Shown here: positions 18,005 to 28,343 of the stretch, in pieces
Position numbering within the stretch: position 1 is the stretch's first letter
How the letters are laid out: the number at the start of each line of letters is the position of its first letter
Assembly (NCBI GenBank): GCA_024638645.1
Contig: JAHEJX010000002.1
Location: 1-64,000 of the forward strand
Reading direction: 5' to 3'
Length of the DNA stretch: 64,000 bases
Source: Actinomycetes bacterium
GTDB lineage: Bacteria; Actinomycetota; Acidimicrobiia; Spongiisociales; UBA5794
The notes under the pieces: generated by a model
Seen by the model: only the letters and a program-made list of their open reading frames with translations
Database searches by the model: none
What the model was told of the DNA's origin: nothing
Program-made: the position numbers and the translations under genes

Positions 18005-18742
18005 TCAGAGGGCCAGGCCACCGTCGACGACGAGGGTCTGACCCGTTATATACGAAGCATTCTCGGACGCAAGATAGCCCACGGCCGATGCGATCTCGTC
18101 TGGCTGACCGAGGCGCCCAACAGCGATGTTGCCGGCTGCCGAAGAAGTCACATCTTCACCGAGTGCGGCAGTCATGTCAGTCTCGATGAAACCGGGCGCG
18201 ACCACATTCACTGTGATGCCGCGAGATCCAACCTCCTTGGCAAGAGACTTTGAGAAGCCGATGATGCCCGCCTTGGCCGCTGCGTAGTTGGCCTGACCAG
18301 GATTGCCTGCGATGCCGGAGACAGATCCGACTGAGATGATGCGGCCCCATTTAGCGCGCAGCATTCCACGCAGAGCAGCCTTGGAGCACAGGTACACGGA
18401 CCGCAGGTTCGTGGCAATCACCTCGTCCCACTGTTCGACCTTCATGCGCAACATGAGATCGTCACGAGTAATGCCGGCGTTGTTCACAAGGATCTCGACC
18501 GGCCCCATCTTCTCCGCAATCTCGGAAAACATGGCATCAACCGCTGCGGCGTCGCCGACGTCGGCGCCTATGGTCATTGCCTCGCCGCCGCCGGCGCGCA
18601 CGGCGGCCGCAGACTCTTCAGCGGCCGCGGCGTTCGAGGCGTAGTTGATGACCACCCTGTGGCCGAGGCTGCCAAAGTGGGAGGCGATGGCGCGGCCAAT
18701 CCCGCGGGAGCCGCCGGTGACTAGTACGACCTTGGGTTCCAC
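18005..18742 (-). CDS. fabG: 3-oxoacyl-ACP reductase
   Basis: [28 protein letters not shown]. Confidence 0.95.
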   Translation of the reverse strand: MEPKVVLVTGGSRGIGRAIASHFGSLGHRVVINYASNAAAAEESAAAVRAGGGEAMTIGADVGDAAAVDAMFSEIAEKMGPVEILVNNAGITRDDLMLRMKVEQWDEVIATNLRSVYLCSKAALRGMLRAKWGRIISVGSVSGIAGNPGQANYAAAKAGIIGFSKSLAKEVGSRGITVNVVAPGFIETDMTAALGEDVTSSAAGNIAVGRLGQPDEIASAVGYLASENASYITGQTLVVDGGLAL

Positions 18743-18748
18743 TTCTGC

Positions 18749-19813
18749 TCAGACTCTCGGACGCGCTGCAAGCAGCTCGAGTCCGGTCTTGTCGGTTGGT
18801 GGCAGCGCGGCGTCACTGGTGCGAATCGGCTCGGTACGGTCGCCCCAACGCAATGCCAGGCCGCCCCAGGTGAGACCGCCGCCGAAAGCCACGAACACGA
18901 TGACGTCGCCCGGCTTGATGCGGCCCTCCTCGAGCGCTTCTGTCAGCGCGATCGGGATGGTGGCCGCGGAAGTATTGCCGTATGAGGCGATATTGACGTA
19001 GACCTGGGCAGGGTTCAGGTTCATTCGCTTGGCAGTCGCATCGATGATTCGCACATTTGCCTGGTGCGGGATCAGCAGGTCGACATCGGCGAGAGTGAGG
19101 CCCGCCTTTTCGAGAGCATTCGTAGCGGACTCCCCCATCTTGACGACGGCATTGCGGAAGATCTCACGGCCCTCCATGTAGACAGTGCGTTCCGCATATA
19201 GCGGATCTCCCTTTGGATACTCGGTCCCGGTATGGGTGACCGACAGGAGCTCAGTCATGCGACCGTCCGAGCCGAGCTCCGTGCTGAGAATGCCCTCGTT
19301 CGCATTCTCAGTCGCCTCGAGAACAACGGCGCCCGCGCCATCGCCAAACAGCACGCCGGTGGCACGTTCGCCGATGTTGAGGAATGCAGTCAGCTTTTCA
19401 GCACCGATGACCAGCGCCCGCGTGATCGCCCCAGACGCGATCAAGCCCGCTGCCGCAGTCAACCCGTACAGGAATCCGGTGCAGGCCGCATTCAAGTCCA
19501 TAGTGCCGGCGTTGTGAGCGCCGATCTTGGCCTGCACCATGGCGGCTGCCGACGGGATGAGTCGATCTGGCGAGCAGGTGCAAACCAGCAGCATGTCGAT
19601 GTCCTCCGGCTCGAGGCCCGCGGCGGCGATCGCATGTTGGCCGGCAACTGCGGCCATGTCGGAAACCTCGACGTGGGCGATGCGGCGCTCCTTGATGCCC
19701 GAGCGGGTGTGAATCCATTCGTCGTTGGTGTCCATTACCTGTTCCAGGTCGTGGTTGGACAGCACCGCGGGCGGCACACACTTTCCCCATCCGGTGATGG
19801 CTGCTCGCGTCAT
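18749..19813 (-). CDS. fabH: Beta-ketoacyl-ACP synthase III
   Basis: DLNAACTGFLYGLTAA; HQANVRIID; SYGNTSAATIPIAL. Confidence 0.96.
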   Translation of the reverse strand: MTRAAITGWGKCVPPAVLSNHDLEQVMDTNDEWIHTRSGIKERRIAHVEVSDMAAVAGQHAIAAAGLEPEDIDMLLVCTCSPDRLIPSAAAMVQAKIGAHNAGTMDLNAACTGFLYGLTAAAGLIASGAITRALVIGAEKLTAFLNIGERATGVLFGDGAGAVVLEATENANEGILSTELGSDGRMTELLSVTHTGTEYPKGDPLYAERTVYMEGREIFRNAVVKMGESATNALEKAGLTLADVDLLIPHQANVRIIDATAKRMNLNPAQVYVNIASYGNTSAATIPIALTEALEEGRIKPGDVIVFVAFGGGLTWGGLALRWGDRTEPIRTSDAALPPTDKTGLELLAARPRV

Positions 19814-19838
19814 AGATCCCTCCGGTAGCGCTGTGGCC

Positions 19839-20765
19839 TCATTGTACGGAAAGCTCCTGTGCCACCAACGATGCTTCCTCGAGTGAGGAAATCACACGTG
19901 TTGTGGCTTCCTTTGCAGTCCGTTTCGCCAGTCCCGCCGTGACGTCACCGGGCCCGATGTGGACGAACGTGTCGATGCCGGCCGCAACCATGTTGAGCAG
20001 GGTCTCCTCGAAGCGCACCGGGCTCGTCAATTGAGCGGCCAGGCTGGCTGCGACGTCTTCGGTGGGGGCGGCAGTGGCATTGGAATAGACCGGAAAGGCG
20101 GCATCTCGGTAGTGAACCGCTCCGAGGGCGCTCTGTAGTGCCGCGGCGGCCGAAGCCATTAGCGGTGAGTGAAACCCACCGGCCACGTTGAGTTGAACTG
20201 CTCGGCGGATACCGAGATCGCGAGCGTTCTCCACCAACCAATCGATGTCGGCAATCCCTCCGGCGATGACGACCTGTCCGGGTGAGTTGAGATTGGCAAC
20301 CCAGAGGGCGCCGCCTTCGTCGCGACGCAACCTGGCCACGTTCTCCGCAGTCTCCGCGTCCGCCCCGAGCACCGCAGCCATCGACGACGGATTCGAGGCC
20401 GCAGACTGGGCCATTGCTTTGCCTCGAGCGGCGACGAGATTGAGCCCATCCCAGTAGTCGATGACTCCCGCTGCCACCAGCGCCGTGTACTCGCCAACTG
20501 AGTGCCCCGCTGCCGCGCTTGGTGGGGTGGCGACGGCATCTCGAAACGCCTCCCACATTGCATATGCGGTCGCGTAGAGACTCGGTTGGGCCCGATCCGT
20601 TTGGGTGAGCAGCTCAGCTGGGCCGTTTCGAATCGTCTCGGCGAGATCCCAGCCGAGGGCTGCATTGGCGGCGTCTCCGAGGAGATCGGTACGGCCGGCG
20701 AGGACGTCCTCTGCCATGCCGACGGCCTGGCTGCCCTGGCCAGGAAACAAAACGGCGTAGTGCAT
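19839..20765 (-). CDS. fabD: Malonyl-CoA:ACP acyltransferase
   Basis: LFPGQGSQAVGM; AAGHSVGEYTALVAAG. Confidence 0.95.
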   Translation of the reverse strand: MHYAVLFPGQGSQAVGMAEDVLAGRTDLLGDAANAALGWDLAETIRNGPAELLTQTDRAQPSLYATAYAMWEAFRDAVATPPSAAAGHSVGEYTALVAAGVIDYWDGLNLVAARGKAMAQSAASNPSSMAAVLGADAETAENVARLRRDEGGALWVANLNSPGQVVIAGGIADIDWLVENARDLGIRRAVQLNVAGGFHSPLMASAAAALQSALGAVHYRDAAFPVYSNATAAPTEDVAASLAAQLTSPVRFEETLLNMVAAGIDTFVHIGPGDVTAGLAKRTAKEATTRVISSLEEASLVAQELSVQ

Positions 20766-20803
20766 TACGGGTCAGACCTCGATCGGGCGGGAAGGGTTAC
20801 GGG

Positions 20804-21979
20804 CTACTCCAGCTTGGCCAACGCGGTCTTGACGCCGCGGATTCCCTGGTTGATTCGGTGTTCGTTCTCGACCAAAGCAAACCTAACGAATCCCTCGCCG
20901 GATGGGCCGAAGCCGACGCCCGGGCTCACCGCAATGTTGCCCTCCCGAAGAAGGTGAAGAGTGAATTTCATCGATCCCATGTGTTGAGCAACCTCAGGAA
21001 TCCTCGCCCACACGAACATCGTGCCTTTCGGCGGCTCCACGTCCCAGCCGACGCGCGCCAAGCCGTCAACGAGCGTGTCGCGACGGCGCCGGTAGATATC
21101 GTTGACGTGGTCGATGTATGCGTCGCATTCGTTGAGGGCGATGATCGATGCGATTTGGATTGGCTGGAACGTGCCGTAATCGAGGTAAGACTTGAGCTGT
21201 CCGAGAGCGCCCACTATCTCGGCGTTGCCGACGACAAACCCCACACGCCAGCCCGGCATGGAGTGGCTCTTGGAGAGGGTATACAGCTCGACGCCGACGT
21301 CCTTGGCGCCGGGCACTTGTAACAAACTCGGCGGTTGGTAGTCATCGAGGATGATGTCTGCGTATGCGAAGTCGTGGACCAGGAGCACATTGTTCTCCTT
21401 GGCGAACGCCACGAGCTTCTCGAAGAACTCGATCTCGACGCAGGCCGTCGTCGGGTTGTGCGGGAATGACGTCAGGATTACACGCGGCCGCGGCCACGAC
21501 GACATGAATGATTGCTGGAGCCGGGCGAAGAAGTCCGCCGACGTATCGAGGGGAACCTGGATAACTTCTGCGCCAGCCAGGATTGGCGCGTAGATGTGGA
21601 TCGGGTACGACGGCTCGGGGACTAGAGCAACGTCACCCGGCTGGACGAGTGTCCACATCAGATGGGCAAGGCCCTCCTTGGCACCGATCGTGTTGATGAT
21701 CTCGGTATCGGGATCGAGTTCGACATCGAAGGTGCGTCTATAGCGAGCGGCGACAGCCTTGCGGAGGTTGGGCAGTCCTCGCGATGCCGAATAGCGATGA
21801 TTGTGCTCTTTCTGGGCGGCCTCGACCAGCTTCTCCACGACGGCTGGCGGCGAAGGAATGTCCGGGTTGCCGAAGCCGAGGTCGACGACGTCCTCGCCGG
21901 CCCGGCGAGCCTCGAGTTTGAGTGCGTTGACCTCAGCGAACACGTAGGGCGGCAGGTTGTCGATGCGACGGAAGTCCAT
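20804..21979 (-). CDS. PLP-dependent class I/II aminotransferase
   Basis: [44 protein letters not shown]. Confidence 0.9.
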   Translation of the reverse strand: MDFRRIDNLPPYVFAEVNALKLEARRAGEDVVDLGFGNPDIPSPPAVVEKLVEAAQKEHNHRYSASRGLPNLRKAVAARYRRTFDVELDPDTEIINTIGAKEGLAHLMWTLVQPGDVALVPEPSYPIHIYAPILAGAEVIQVPLDTSADFFARLQQSFMSSWPRPRVILTSFPHNPTTACVEIEFFEKLVAFAKENNVLLVHDFAYADIILDDYQPPSLLQVPGAKDVGVELYTLSKSHSMPGWRVGFVVGNAEIVGALGQLKSYLDYGTFQPIQIASIIALNECDAYIDHVNDIYRRRRDTLVDGLARVGWDVEPPKGTMFVWARIPEVAQHMGSMKFTLHLLREGNIAVSPGVGFGPSGEGFVRFALVENEHRINQGIRGVKTALAKLE

Positions 21980-22008
21980 GTGCGCGGGAGGGTAACTGAA
22001 GAAGGCCT

Positions 22009-22068
22009 GTATCAGGTGTTACGTATCAGGTTGGTGTGGAGGGCATTTCAATACCTGATACCTGATAC
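22009..22068. repeat. Cluster of four GTATCAGGT/ACCTGATAC units (two per orientation)
   Basis: Units at 22009, 22023 (+ orientation) and 22053, 22060 (inverted), in intergenic DNA. Confidence 0.8.
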
Positions 22069-22090
22069 CACTTGCGGGGCGCAGCAGCCC

Positions 22091-22519
22091 TCACATCGAC
22101 AGGAGGTTCCGCACCGGTCTCGGCATTAGATCCGATCCCCATTGCACGATGCCGGCGACGATGTCGAGTGCGTCTTCCGAGCCCTCCCAATAGTCATTCA
22201 CCTTCTCCTCGGGCACGGACTTGATGAGGTGATGGATTGCAGCTGCCAACAACACGATGTCGTCGACACGACCGATGAAAGGGATCGCATCGGGAAGCAG
22301 GTCCCACGGTGATACCACGTAGGCCATGGCGACGCCGGCGAGAACCTTGCGCTTCTTTGGTACGTCCGGATCGGCCAGGAGTCGCCCCAGCAGCACCACC
22401 AGGTGCGGCACGGCAAGTGCGGCTTCCTTCAGTAGCTCGCCCTTGTTCCGAGGGCGCTCGGGCACAACTTCGAATGAACCGTCCGAGAAGTGGCGTATGA
22501 CGGGTCCGTCTTCGGTCAT
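22091..22519 (-). CDS. DUF1232 (YkvA-like) protein
   Basis: AGVAMAYVVSPWDLLPDAIPFIGRVDDIVLLAAAI. Confidence 0.85.
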   Translation of the reverse strand: MTEDGPVIRHFSDGSFEVVPERPRNKGELLKEAALAVPHLVVLLGRLLADPDVPKKRKVLAGVAMAYVVSPWDLLPDAIPFIGRVDDIVLLAAAIHHLIKSVPEEKVNDYWEGSEDALDIVAGIVQWGSDLMPRPVRNLLSM

Positions 22520-23445
22520 TGTGTCTCCTCCAGTGCCAACAGCGCCGCTCCGACTGCGCCGGCCTGTTCCCCGAGCTGAGCGCCAACGATGTCGGGCAAC
22601 TCCTTGTGCTCGGCGGCGTAGCGGGCCTCGTTGGCGCTTGCCCGAATCGGGTCGAGCAGGATCTCTCCGATCGATCCGAGTCCGCCGCCGATTACGACAC
22701 GATCCGGATCGAATATCGAGATGACTGAAGCGAGACCCTGGCCGAAGTTGCGTCCGACCTGCGAGATCAGAGCAATGGCCTGCGGGTCTCCTGCCGAAGC
22801 GGCTGCAGAGATGGCCGGACCGCTCGGCGCGACATCGTCAACAACAGTTGCCAAGGAACCACGCGGATCGTCCGAGATCAACTGCCGAGCCAGGCGTTCC
22901 AGCGCAGGCCCGGCCGCTTCGGTCTCCCAACAACCCCGTTGGCCACAATCGCAAACGTGCTCGCCACGGGCGAATCGGGCGTGCCCGAACTCGCCGGCGA
23001 AGCCTCGCCCCCTGTACAGAGAGCCACCGAAGACCATCGCACCGCCGATGCCGGTGCCAAGCGTCAACATGACCATGGCCTCACTCCCCTGCCCCGCTCC
23101 GAGCCGATACTCAGCGAAGGCGGTGGTGTTGGCGTCGTTGTCGACCGCAACGGGCAGCCCGAGCTCGGTGGACAGCTCGTCGCGCACGCGGATGTTTACG
23201 CCGTCGACGTGTGGCCCCCAGGCGAAAGTGCCCGTCTCGAAGTCGACCAGCCCAGCAACGCCGACGCCGATCGCAGCAATCTCATGACCCTGCGCCAGCT
23301 TGTTGAACGCGGCAACGATCCCTTCAATCATCACGGCGCCATCGTCGGGCTTCGACGTCTTGAACTCGTCGGCGAGGTTGCCGTCTTCGAGACGAACCGC
23401 CAGCAGCTTGGTGCCACCGATATCGACGCCGATTGCCGAGTTCAT
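22516..23445 (-). CDS. ROK-family glucokinase-like sugar kinase
   Basis: GVDIGGTKLLAVRLE; GEFGHARFARGEHVCDCGQRGCWETEAAG zinc motif. Confidence 0.9.
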   Translation of the reverse strand: MNSAIGVDIGGTKLLAVRLEDGNLADEFKTSKPDDGAVMIEGIVAAFNKLAQGHEIAAIGVGVAGLVDFETGTFAWGPHVDGVNIRVRDELSTELGLPVAVDNDANTTAFAEYRLGAGQGSEAMVMLTLGTGIGGAMVFGGSLYRGRGFAGEFGHARFARGEHVCDCGQRGCWETEAAGPALERLARQLISDDPRGSLATVVDDVAPSGPAISAAASAGDPQAIALISQVGRNFGQGLASVISIFDPDRVVIGGGLGSIGEILLDPIRASANEARYAAEHKELPDIVGAQLGEQAGAVGAALLALEETQ

Positions 23446-23455
23446 CTTGGCGCCA

Positions 23456-23662
23456 TCACTCGACCTCGATCCGCTGCGACCGCGGACCGTCTTCCTCGGC
23501 CTCCGAAGAGCTGCCCCCTACGGCCTCGAGGAATGCACTGACGCCCGCCAACAGCTCTGAGCCGGCGCGCATTACGTGGTATCCCGCGCGACGCAACCCA
23601 ATTCGCACTGCCTCGGTCAGCTCCGGATTTTCATCGACGAAGTCGCCGTTTTCGTCAGTCAT
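23456..23662 (-). CDS. Small hypothetical protein, predicted amphipathic helix
   Basis: Overlaps the 3' end of the downstream-transcribed ArsA-like gene; AVRIGLRRAGYHVMRAGSELLAGVSAFLEAV. Confidence 0.55.
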   Translation of the reverse strand: MTDENGDFVDENPELTEAVRIGLRRAGYHVMRAGSELLAGVSAFLEAVGGSSSEAEEDGPRSQRIEVE

Positions 23663-24824
23663 CGAGGCCGAACGTTACCCGTAGCTCCGCTTCAACCAGC
23701 TGCGCGCGACGCACGTGGCGGCGCTTCAACGAATCCGGCAGCACGAAGGAACGGCGATAGGGCCCGACCGTGATGAAGAGCTCGTCGCCGTGGCGCAGCA
23801 CGTCGACGTCTGCTTTGTCCACGAAAGGGACGGCAAGTACCAGGACTACGTTGTCTCCCTCGTCCTCCACGCGGAACGGGCGGCCCTCTGAGAAGTGGTC
23901 CGTCGGATCACGTCCCGCATACAGCTCCTCGCCCACGAGCTGGAGACGGTCAATGCCCACCATCTCCTCGTCGAATAGGCGAAGCTCCCGGATGTCGACA
24001 TCGGCGAACCCCTCGTACACAGATTCGAGGTGATCCTTCTGGATCTCGTGCCACCGATGGAAATATGGATCGGTGACGGTGTCCGGCAGGACTCGGTTGA
24101 CAACGGCGGTGTCGACGGCATATCCGAACAATCCGAGGTATGTGTATGTTCGCCTCGCCTCGGAAATGACCATTTTTTCCGGGTTCATGACAAGCCGAGC
24201 GCTGGTGATTTCTGGGTCGGCGAGGATGTCACGAATGCCGTCGAGCCGTTCATAGAACGAAGCCACTGCGGCGAATACCTTGTCGTCGGCAACCGGGAGG
24301 CTGGTGACTTTGTTGAGCACAGGACGAACAAAACTCGCCACCCTCCTCCCAATCGGGAAGATCTTCTCCATGTACCAGGAAAGCACCTCGGGCAGGCTCA
24401 GCAGGCGCAGCGTTTCTGCGGTCGGAGCGCAGTCGACAACGATGAAGTCGTAGTCCCCGGAGCTGGCATGGTCACGGACGCTGGCGAGCGAGAAGATCTC
24501 GTCCATGCCTGGGAATACAGTCAGCTCTTCGGCTTCGATGCCCTTCAGCCCCGACCAGTCGAATAGCTCCGTGAGATGATCCCGGACATCTCCCCATGAT
24601 TCCTCGAGTCGTTCTTGTGAATCGATCTGTTGGGCATGAAGTCGGTCGACCACCAGCGTTGGATTGTCGCCGAGCTTCACCTGGAAGGCGTCGGCAAGGC
24701 TATGGGCTGGATCGGTTGACGTTACGAGCGTGCGATAGCCCATCTCGGCGGCTCGCACCGCGGTCGCAGCAGCGACAGTGGTTTTGCCCACGCCACCTTT
24801 GCCGGTGATGAGCAGAATCCGCAT
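23655..24824 (-). CDS. ArsA/Get3-family ATPase with C-terminal HSP20-like domain
   Basis: GKGGVGKTTVAAATAV; DPAHSLADAF; C-term VEDEGDNVVLVLAVPFVDKADVDVLRHGDELFITVGPYRRSFVLP. Confidence 0.9.
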   Translation of the reverse strand: MRILLITGKGGVGKTTVAAATAVRAAEMGYRTLVTSTDPAHSLADAFQVKLGDNPTLVVDRLHAQQIDSQERLEESWGDVRDHLTELFDWSGLKGIEAEELTVFPGMDEIFSLASVRDHASSGDYDFIVVDCAPTAETLRLLSLPEVLSWYMEKIFPIGRRVASFVRPVLNKVTSLPVADDKVFAAVASFYERLDGIRDILADPEITSARLVMNPEKMVISEARRTYTYLGLFGYAVDTAVVNRVLPDTVTDPYFHRWHEIQKDHLESVYEGFADVDIRELRLFDEEMVGIDRLQLVGEELYAGRDPTDHFSEGRPFRVEDEGDNVVLVLAVPFVDKADVDVLRHGDELFITVGPYRRSFVLPDSLKRRHVRRAQLVEAELRVTFGLDD

Positions 24825-25264
24825 TAGCTGCCTTCGGCGCGCTTCTTCAGGCCACGCAGAGCGCTGGACACGATCTGCTTCTCGGCCTGGCGGCGGAGGA
24901 AGCCGGGCACTGTGAACGCAGGGTCGACGCGCAACGCGTAGAGCACTTCTGTGGAGCCATCCTCGAGTTCGTTGAACTCGTAGCTACCGTCCATCGCCGT
25001 TATGTCATCTCCCGGCTCGGCCGTCCAGGAGAATCCATTATCCATCTCGTACGAGTAGACCAACGTGTAGTTGATCTCCTTGATCATGGCATCGGCACGA
25101 AACTCCACTCGCAGCGGCCGGCCGTGTTCGTCCTCTTCGAGAATCTCGACTTCCTTGACCGCGTTGGTCCACTCTGGGTAGGCCTCTAGATCGAGTGCGA
25201 CTTCGTAGATGTGCTGCGGCTCCGCAGACACCTCGATCCGCTGCACTGTTCCTTCCATTGCCAT
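24824..25264 (-). CDS. SRPBCC-family (polyketide cyclase/dehydrase-like) protein
   Basis: YEVALDLEAYPEWTNAVKEVEILEEDEHGRPLRVEFR. Confidence 0.85.
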   Translation of the reverse strand: MAMEGTVQRIEVSAEPQHIYEVALDLEAYPEWTNAVKEVEILEEDEHGRPLRVEFRADAMIKEINYTLVYSYEMDNGFSWTAEPGDDITAMDGSYEFNELEDGSTEVLYALRVDPAFTVPGFLRRQAEKQIVSSALRGLKKRAEGS

Positions 25265-25329
25265 GTGGCGGCCTTTCGGTCATCTAACGCCCCGGCATGG
25301 CGGCGTTCCTCATCTACCGGAAAGGGTAG

Positions 25330-26082
25330 TCACGGGTGGTTGGTAGCCCGTCCTGTGGCCCGGAAATACCCGACGTTGCGACAAACCGTTGCTCCGACGC
25401 GCCAAGTGAAGGCCTGCGGTTGATGAACATCGCCGTAGTAGTGGAATGGAGGCTGGTACTCCTTGATGTAATCCAGCACGGCGGCAGAGCCCTTGGCGCG
25501 CCCCGCTATTACGTCTTTTTGGAGCGCGTCCACAGCGGGTGGGACGTGGGTACAGAGCATGTCGACGGGTCCGAGTTTGGCGAGTTTGGCCGCCATGTCC
25601 GGCTCTGAGACCTCGCCGGGAGTGTTGATAGAGACGATGCCGCCGCCGGCGAAGCCGACTCTGATGCCCTCTATCTCGATCACTTCGCCGTCGACGAAGC
25701 GGGCGCTCTGCGGCAGTTTGGACTTGAGCAGCTCGGGCGAGTCGACGTTGCCGTAAGTGGCGTAGACCTCAGCACCCTCTAGGACGGGAAGGATGTCGTC
25801 GTAGGCCGCTTCTATGGCCGAGGTGTATGCACGGCGCAGCTCCTCTTCCCTTCCTTGGCGATAGTCGTTCCAGAGCGCTCCGGCGGCAACGGCTTCCCCG
25901 GCGGTTCGCAACGCCACCATTTTGTCGGTGAAGTCCCTGCCGGAAACGTCTGTCACAATGCCATCGTTGGTCCTGTAGTCGATGAAGTTGATGAAGTCAC
26001 CGAGGATCAGCAGTGGTCCGGGCTGCTGAGCTACGAGCCGCAACGCTTCGGTGGCACCGTGGACGTCGGCGATGAGTCTCAC
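25330..26082 (-). CDS. Metallophosphoesterase
   Basis: Metal-binding motifs ADVHG, LGDFINF, YGNVDSPEL, CTHVPP. Confidence 0.8.
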   Translation of the reverse strand: MRLIADVHGATEALRLVAQQPGPLLILGDFINFIDYRTNDGIVTDVSGRDFTDKMVALRTAGEAVAAGALWNDYRQGREEELRRAYTSAIEAAYDDILPVLEGAEVYATYGNVDSPELLKSKLPQSARFVDGEVIEIEGIRVGFAGGGIVSINTPGEVSEPDMAAKLAKLGPVDMLCTHVPPAVDALQKDVIAGRAKGSAAVLDYIKEYQPPFHYYGDVHQPQAFTWRVGATVCRNVGYFRATGRATNHP

Positions 26083-26360
26083 TCGTCGTCCGCCGAGTCG
26101 CCGAAGTCACCGACAGGGGCATAACGAATTCCGAGGTAACCAAGCGCCGCTGCGCCGGCCAGCGCGGCGACCGCCGCGAGGCCGGCCGACCATCCGGCAA
26201 AGGACGCTGAGATGCCGGCAATGCCAAACCCGAAGACGGCCAAGACGCCGACGCGGATTCGGCGCGGCAATGGGGGCCGTTCCGGATTCATCGACAGGCC
26301 GACGGCGAGCAGCATTCCAAGGGCGCCGACAAAGACTGTGATTCCGTAGATCGCATTCAT
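26079..26360 (-). CDS. Small hypothetical membrane protein
   Basis: Overlaps next gene by 4 bp; three hydrophobic segments. Confidence 0.6.
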   Translation of the reverse strand: MNAIYGITVFVGALGMLLAVGLSMNPERPPLPRRIRVGVLAVFGFGIAGISASFAGWSAGLAAVAALAGAAALGYLGIRYAPVGDFGDSADDE

Positions 26361-26372
26361 GACGGCAGAACG

Positions 26373-27467
26373 CTAGGCGGATGCGGCGAGCGCGGCTTCG
26401 ATTTCGGCGCGGACGTCGTCGTCTTTCTCCGCGACGACCGCTGCTTCCAGCCCGGCTCGTTCCAGGCCGAGCTCGCCAAGCGCCCATGCCGCATGGACGC
26501 GCAGCATCGGGTCGTCGCTTCCCAGATAGTCGACCAGCGGACCGGCGGCGGCTTCGTTACCTGAGTTGCCCAACGCAACGAGGAGGTTGCGGCGAAGATA
26601 CGAAGCGCGACGCCGGGGCACGTAGAAGTGGTCGAAGCGGGCGAGCAAATCGTCGTCGGAGAGCGCCAACAGCTCCAAGAGGTCGTAACGCGGCGTCGCA
26701 GCAGCAATGTGCAGGAGCTTGTTTCCCGGCGGGCAGGCATCGAGGCAGTCGTCGCACCCGTAGATGCGGTCGCCGCTCGCTTTTCGCAGCTTCCGAGGTA
26801 TCCAGCCTGGCGCCTGCAAGAGATGGGCAAGGCACAATCGCGCATCGAGGACGCCGGGCTCGACGAGAGCTCCAGTAGGACAGGCAGGAAGACAAGCACT
26901 ACATGTACCGCAGTCGCGCACCATCGGTTTGGTCGGCTCGAGAACAGCGTCCGTGACAACGGAGCCAAGCAGCATCCATGGCCCGGAAGCTGGTGAAAGC
27001 ACCATCGTGTTCTTGCCCCACCAGCCGAGGCCGGCTCGTACCGCGGCCGCCCTGTCGACCAGCCGGTTGTCGTCAACGACCATCTCTGCCTCGCAGCCCG
27101 CCTCCCGCAGCGCCTGGACGGCAAACGTCAGCGCCGCCCGCAGCGGCCGGTAGTGATCCTCGGTTGCGAACCGCGCAATGCGACCATGGTTGGGATTGTC
27201 CTCCCCCGGCGATCCGGACGCCGGCAAGTACGCGTACCCCGCAACAAGCAGCGACGCCGCCCACGGAAACGACCGCCGGATGTCCGCAGAGCGTGCCGGA
27301 TCTCCAAACGTGAAGTGCATGTCGCCGTGCATGCCGCCGGCCTTGCGCTCTTCGAGGTTGGAACGCACAGATTCAAACGGCGCAGCTGAGGCGGCCCCGA
27401 CCGCGGCACACCCTGCGTCGAGCAAGATCGACCGCAGAGTTTCTAGTGACGGTGGAGTGTTTTCCAT
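26373..27467 (-). CDS. queG: Epoxyqueuosine reductase
   Basis: Ferredoxin-like CGTCSACLPACPTGAL and CDDCLDACPPGN clusters; C-terminal HEAT-like repeats. Confidence 0.92.
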   Translation of the reverse strand: MENTPPSLETLRSILLDAGCAAVGAASAAPFESVRSNLEERKAGGMHGDMHFTFGDPARSADIRRSFPWAASLLVAGYAYLPASGSPGEDNPNHGRIARFATEDHYRPLRAALTFAVQALREAGCEAEMVVDDNRLVDRAAAVRAGLGWWGKNTMVLSPASGPWMLLGSVVTDAVLEPTKPMVRDCGTCSACLPACPTGALVEPGVLDARLCLAHLLQAPGWIPRKLRKASGDRIYGCDDCLDACPPGNKLLHIAAATPRYDLLELLALSDDDLLARFDHFYVPRRRASYLRRNLLVALGNSGNEAAAGPLVDYLGSDDPMLRVHAAWALGELGLERAGLEAAVVAEKDDDVRAEIEAALAASA

Positions 27468-27550
27468 ACACGAAGGCTAAGCCGCCAGCTCTCCGGGCTC
27501 GACAGCTCGAGCCATTTTGCGCATGATGACTCATCGCATTGAGGTCTTGT

Positions 27551-28213
27551 ATGAATGGGGAAAAGCGCGCGGAGCTCGCCAGGCGGGCACTCGCCGGGTA
27601 CGTGAGTGGGCCCGGTGCCCCGGCAAAGGCAACGGAGCTCGCTTTGAGAAAGGTAGAGACGGCGCGGGCCGTAATCGTGGTTGAGGGGATCAGCGATCAG
27701 ATTGCCGTCGAGACGCTGGCGATCCGACGGGGAAGAGATCTCGATGCAGAAGGTGTCGCCGTGCTACCGGTCGGAGGTGCTCAGGCAGTGACTCGGTACC
27801 TAGAGAGATTCGGGCCGGCCGGCGAGGACCTCAGACTGGCCGGCTTGTGCGACTCGGACGGAGTGGAGACCTTTCGTCGCGCGCTCACCCGAGCCGGCGT
27901 CGGCAAACCAATCTCCATCGGCGACATGGCGGGCCTGGGGTTCCACGTCTGCGTAAGGGATCTCGAGGACGAACTCATCCGCGCCGTCGGCTCGGAGGGT
28001 ATTGAATCCGTTATCGACTCCCAGGGCGATCTCGGGTCCTTCAGAGCACTCCAGAACCAGCCCGAGTGGCGGGGACGACCTGTTGCCGACCAGCTTCATC
28101 GGTTCTTTCGTAGCCACTCGCGCCGGAACCTGCGCTACGCCCGCTTGCTGATCCAAACGCTAGAGCCGGCAAAGGTCCCTTCTCCGCTGGATGCGGTTCT
28201 CGCTGCGGCCTAG
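27551..28213 (+). CDS. Stand-alone OLD-type TOPRIM domain protein
   Basis: VIVVEGISDQIAVETLA; LAGLCDSDG; DLEDELIRAVG; no ATPase domain in the ORF. Confidence 0.75.
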   Translation: MNGEKRAELARRALAGYVSGPGAPAKATELALRKVETARAVIVVEGISDQIAVETLAIRRGRDLDAEGVAVLPVGGAQAVTRYLERFGPAGEDLRLAGLCDSDGVETFRRALTRAGVGKPISIGDMAGLGFHVCVRDLEDELIRAVGSEGIESVIDSQGDLGSFRALQNQPEWRGRPVADQLHRFFRSHSRRNLRYARLLIQTLEPAKVPSPLDAVLAAA

Positions 28214-28343
28214 CACTCGACCCAAGAGGGAACCTGGCGAAACCGAGGCCGGGACCGAATGCAGGACCGCCAATTCCCACCTGCACTCGACCCCGGCGCC
28301 GCGTGACCTGCGGTCACGTTCTGACGCTGCGGCCGCTGATCTG

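Noticed and set aside
27551-28213. Anti-phage defence island suggested by the TOPRIM protein
   Set aside because: Neighbours are queG, a small cysteine protein and metabolic genes; no second defence gene or mobile context.
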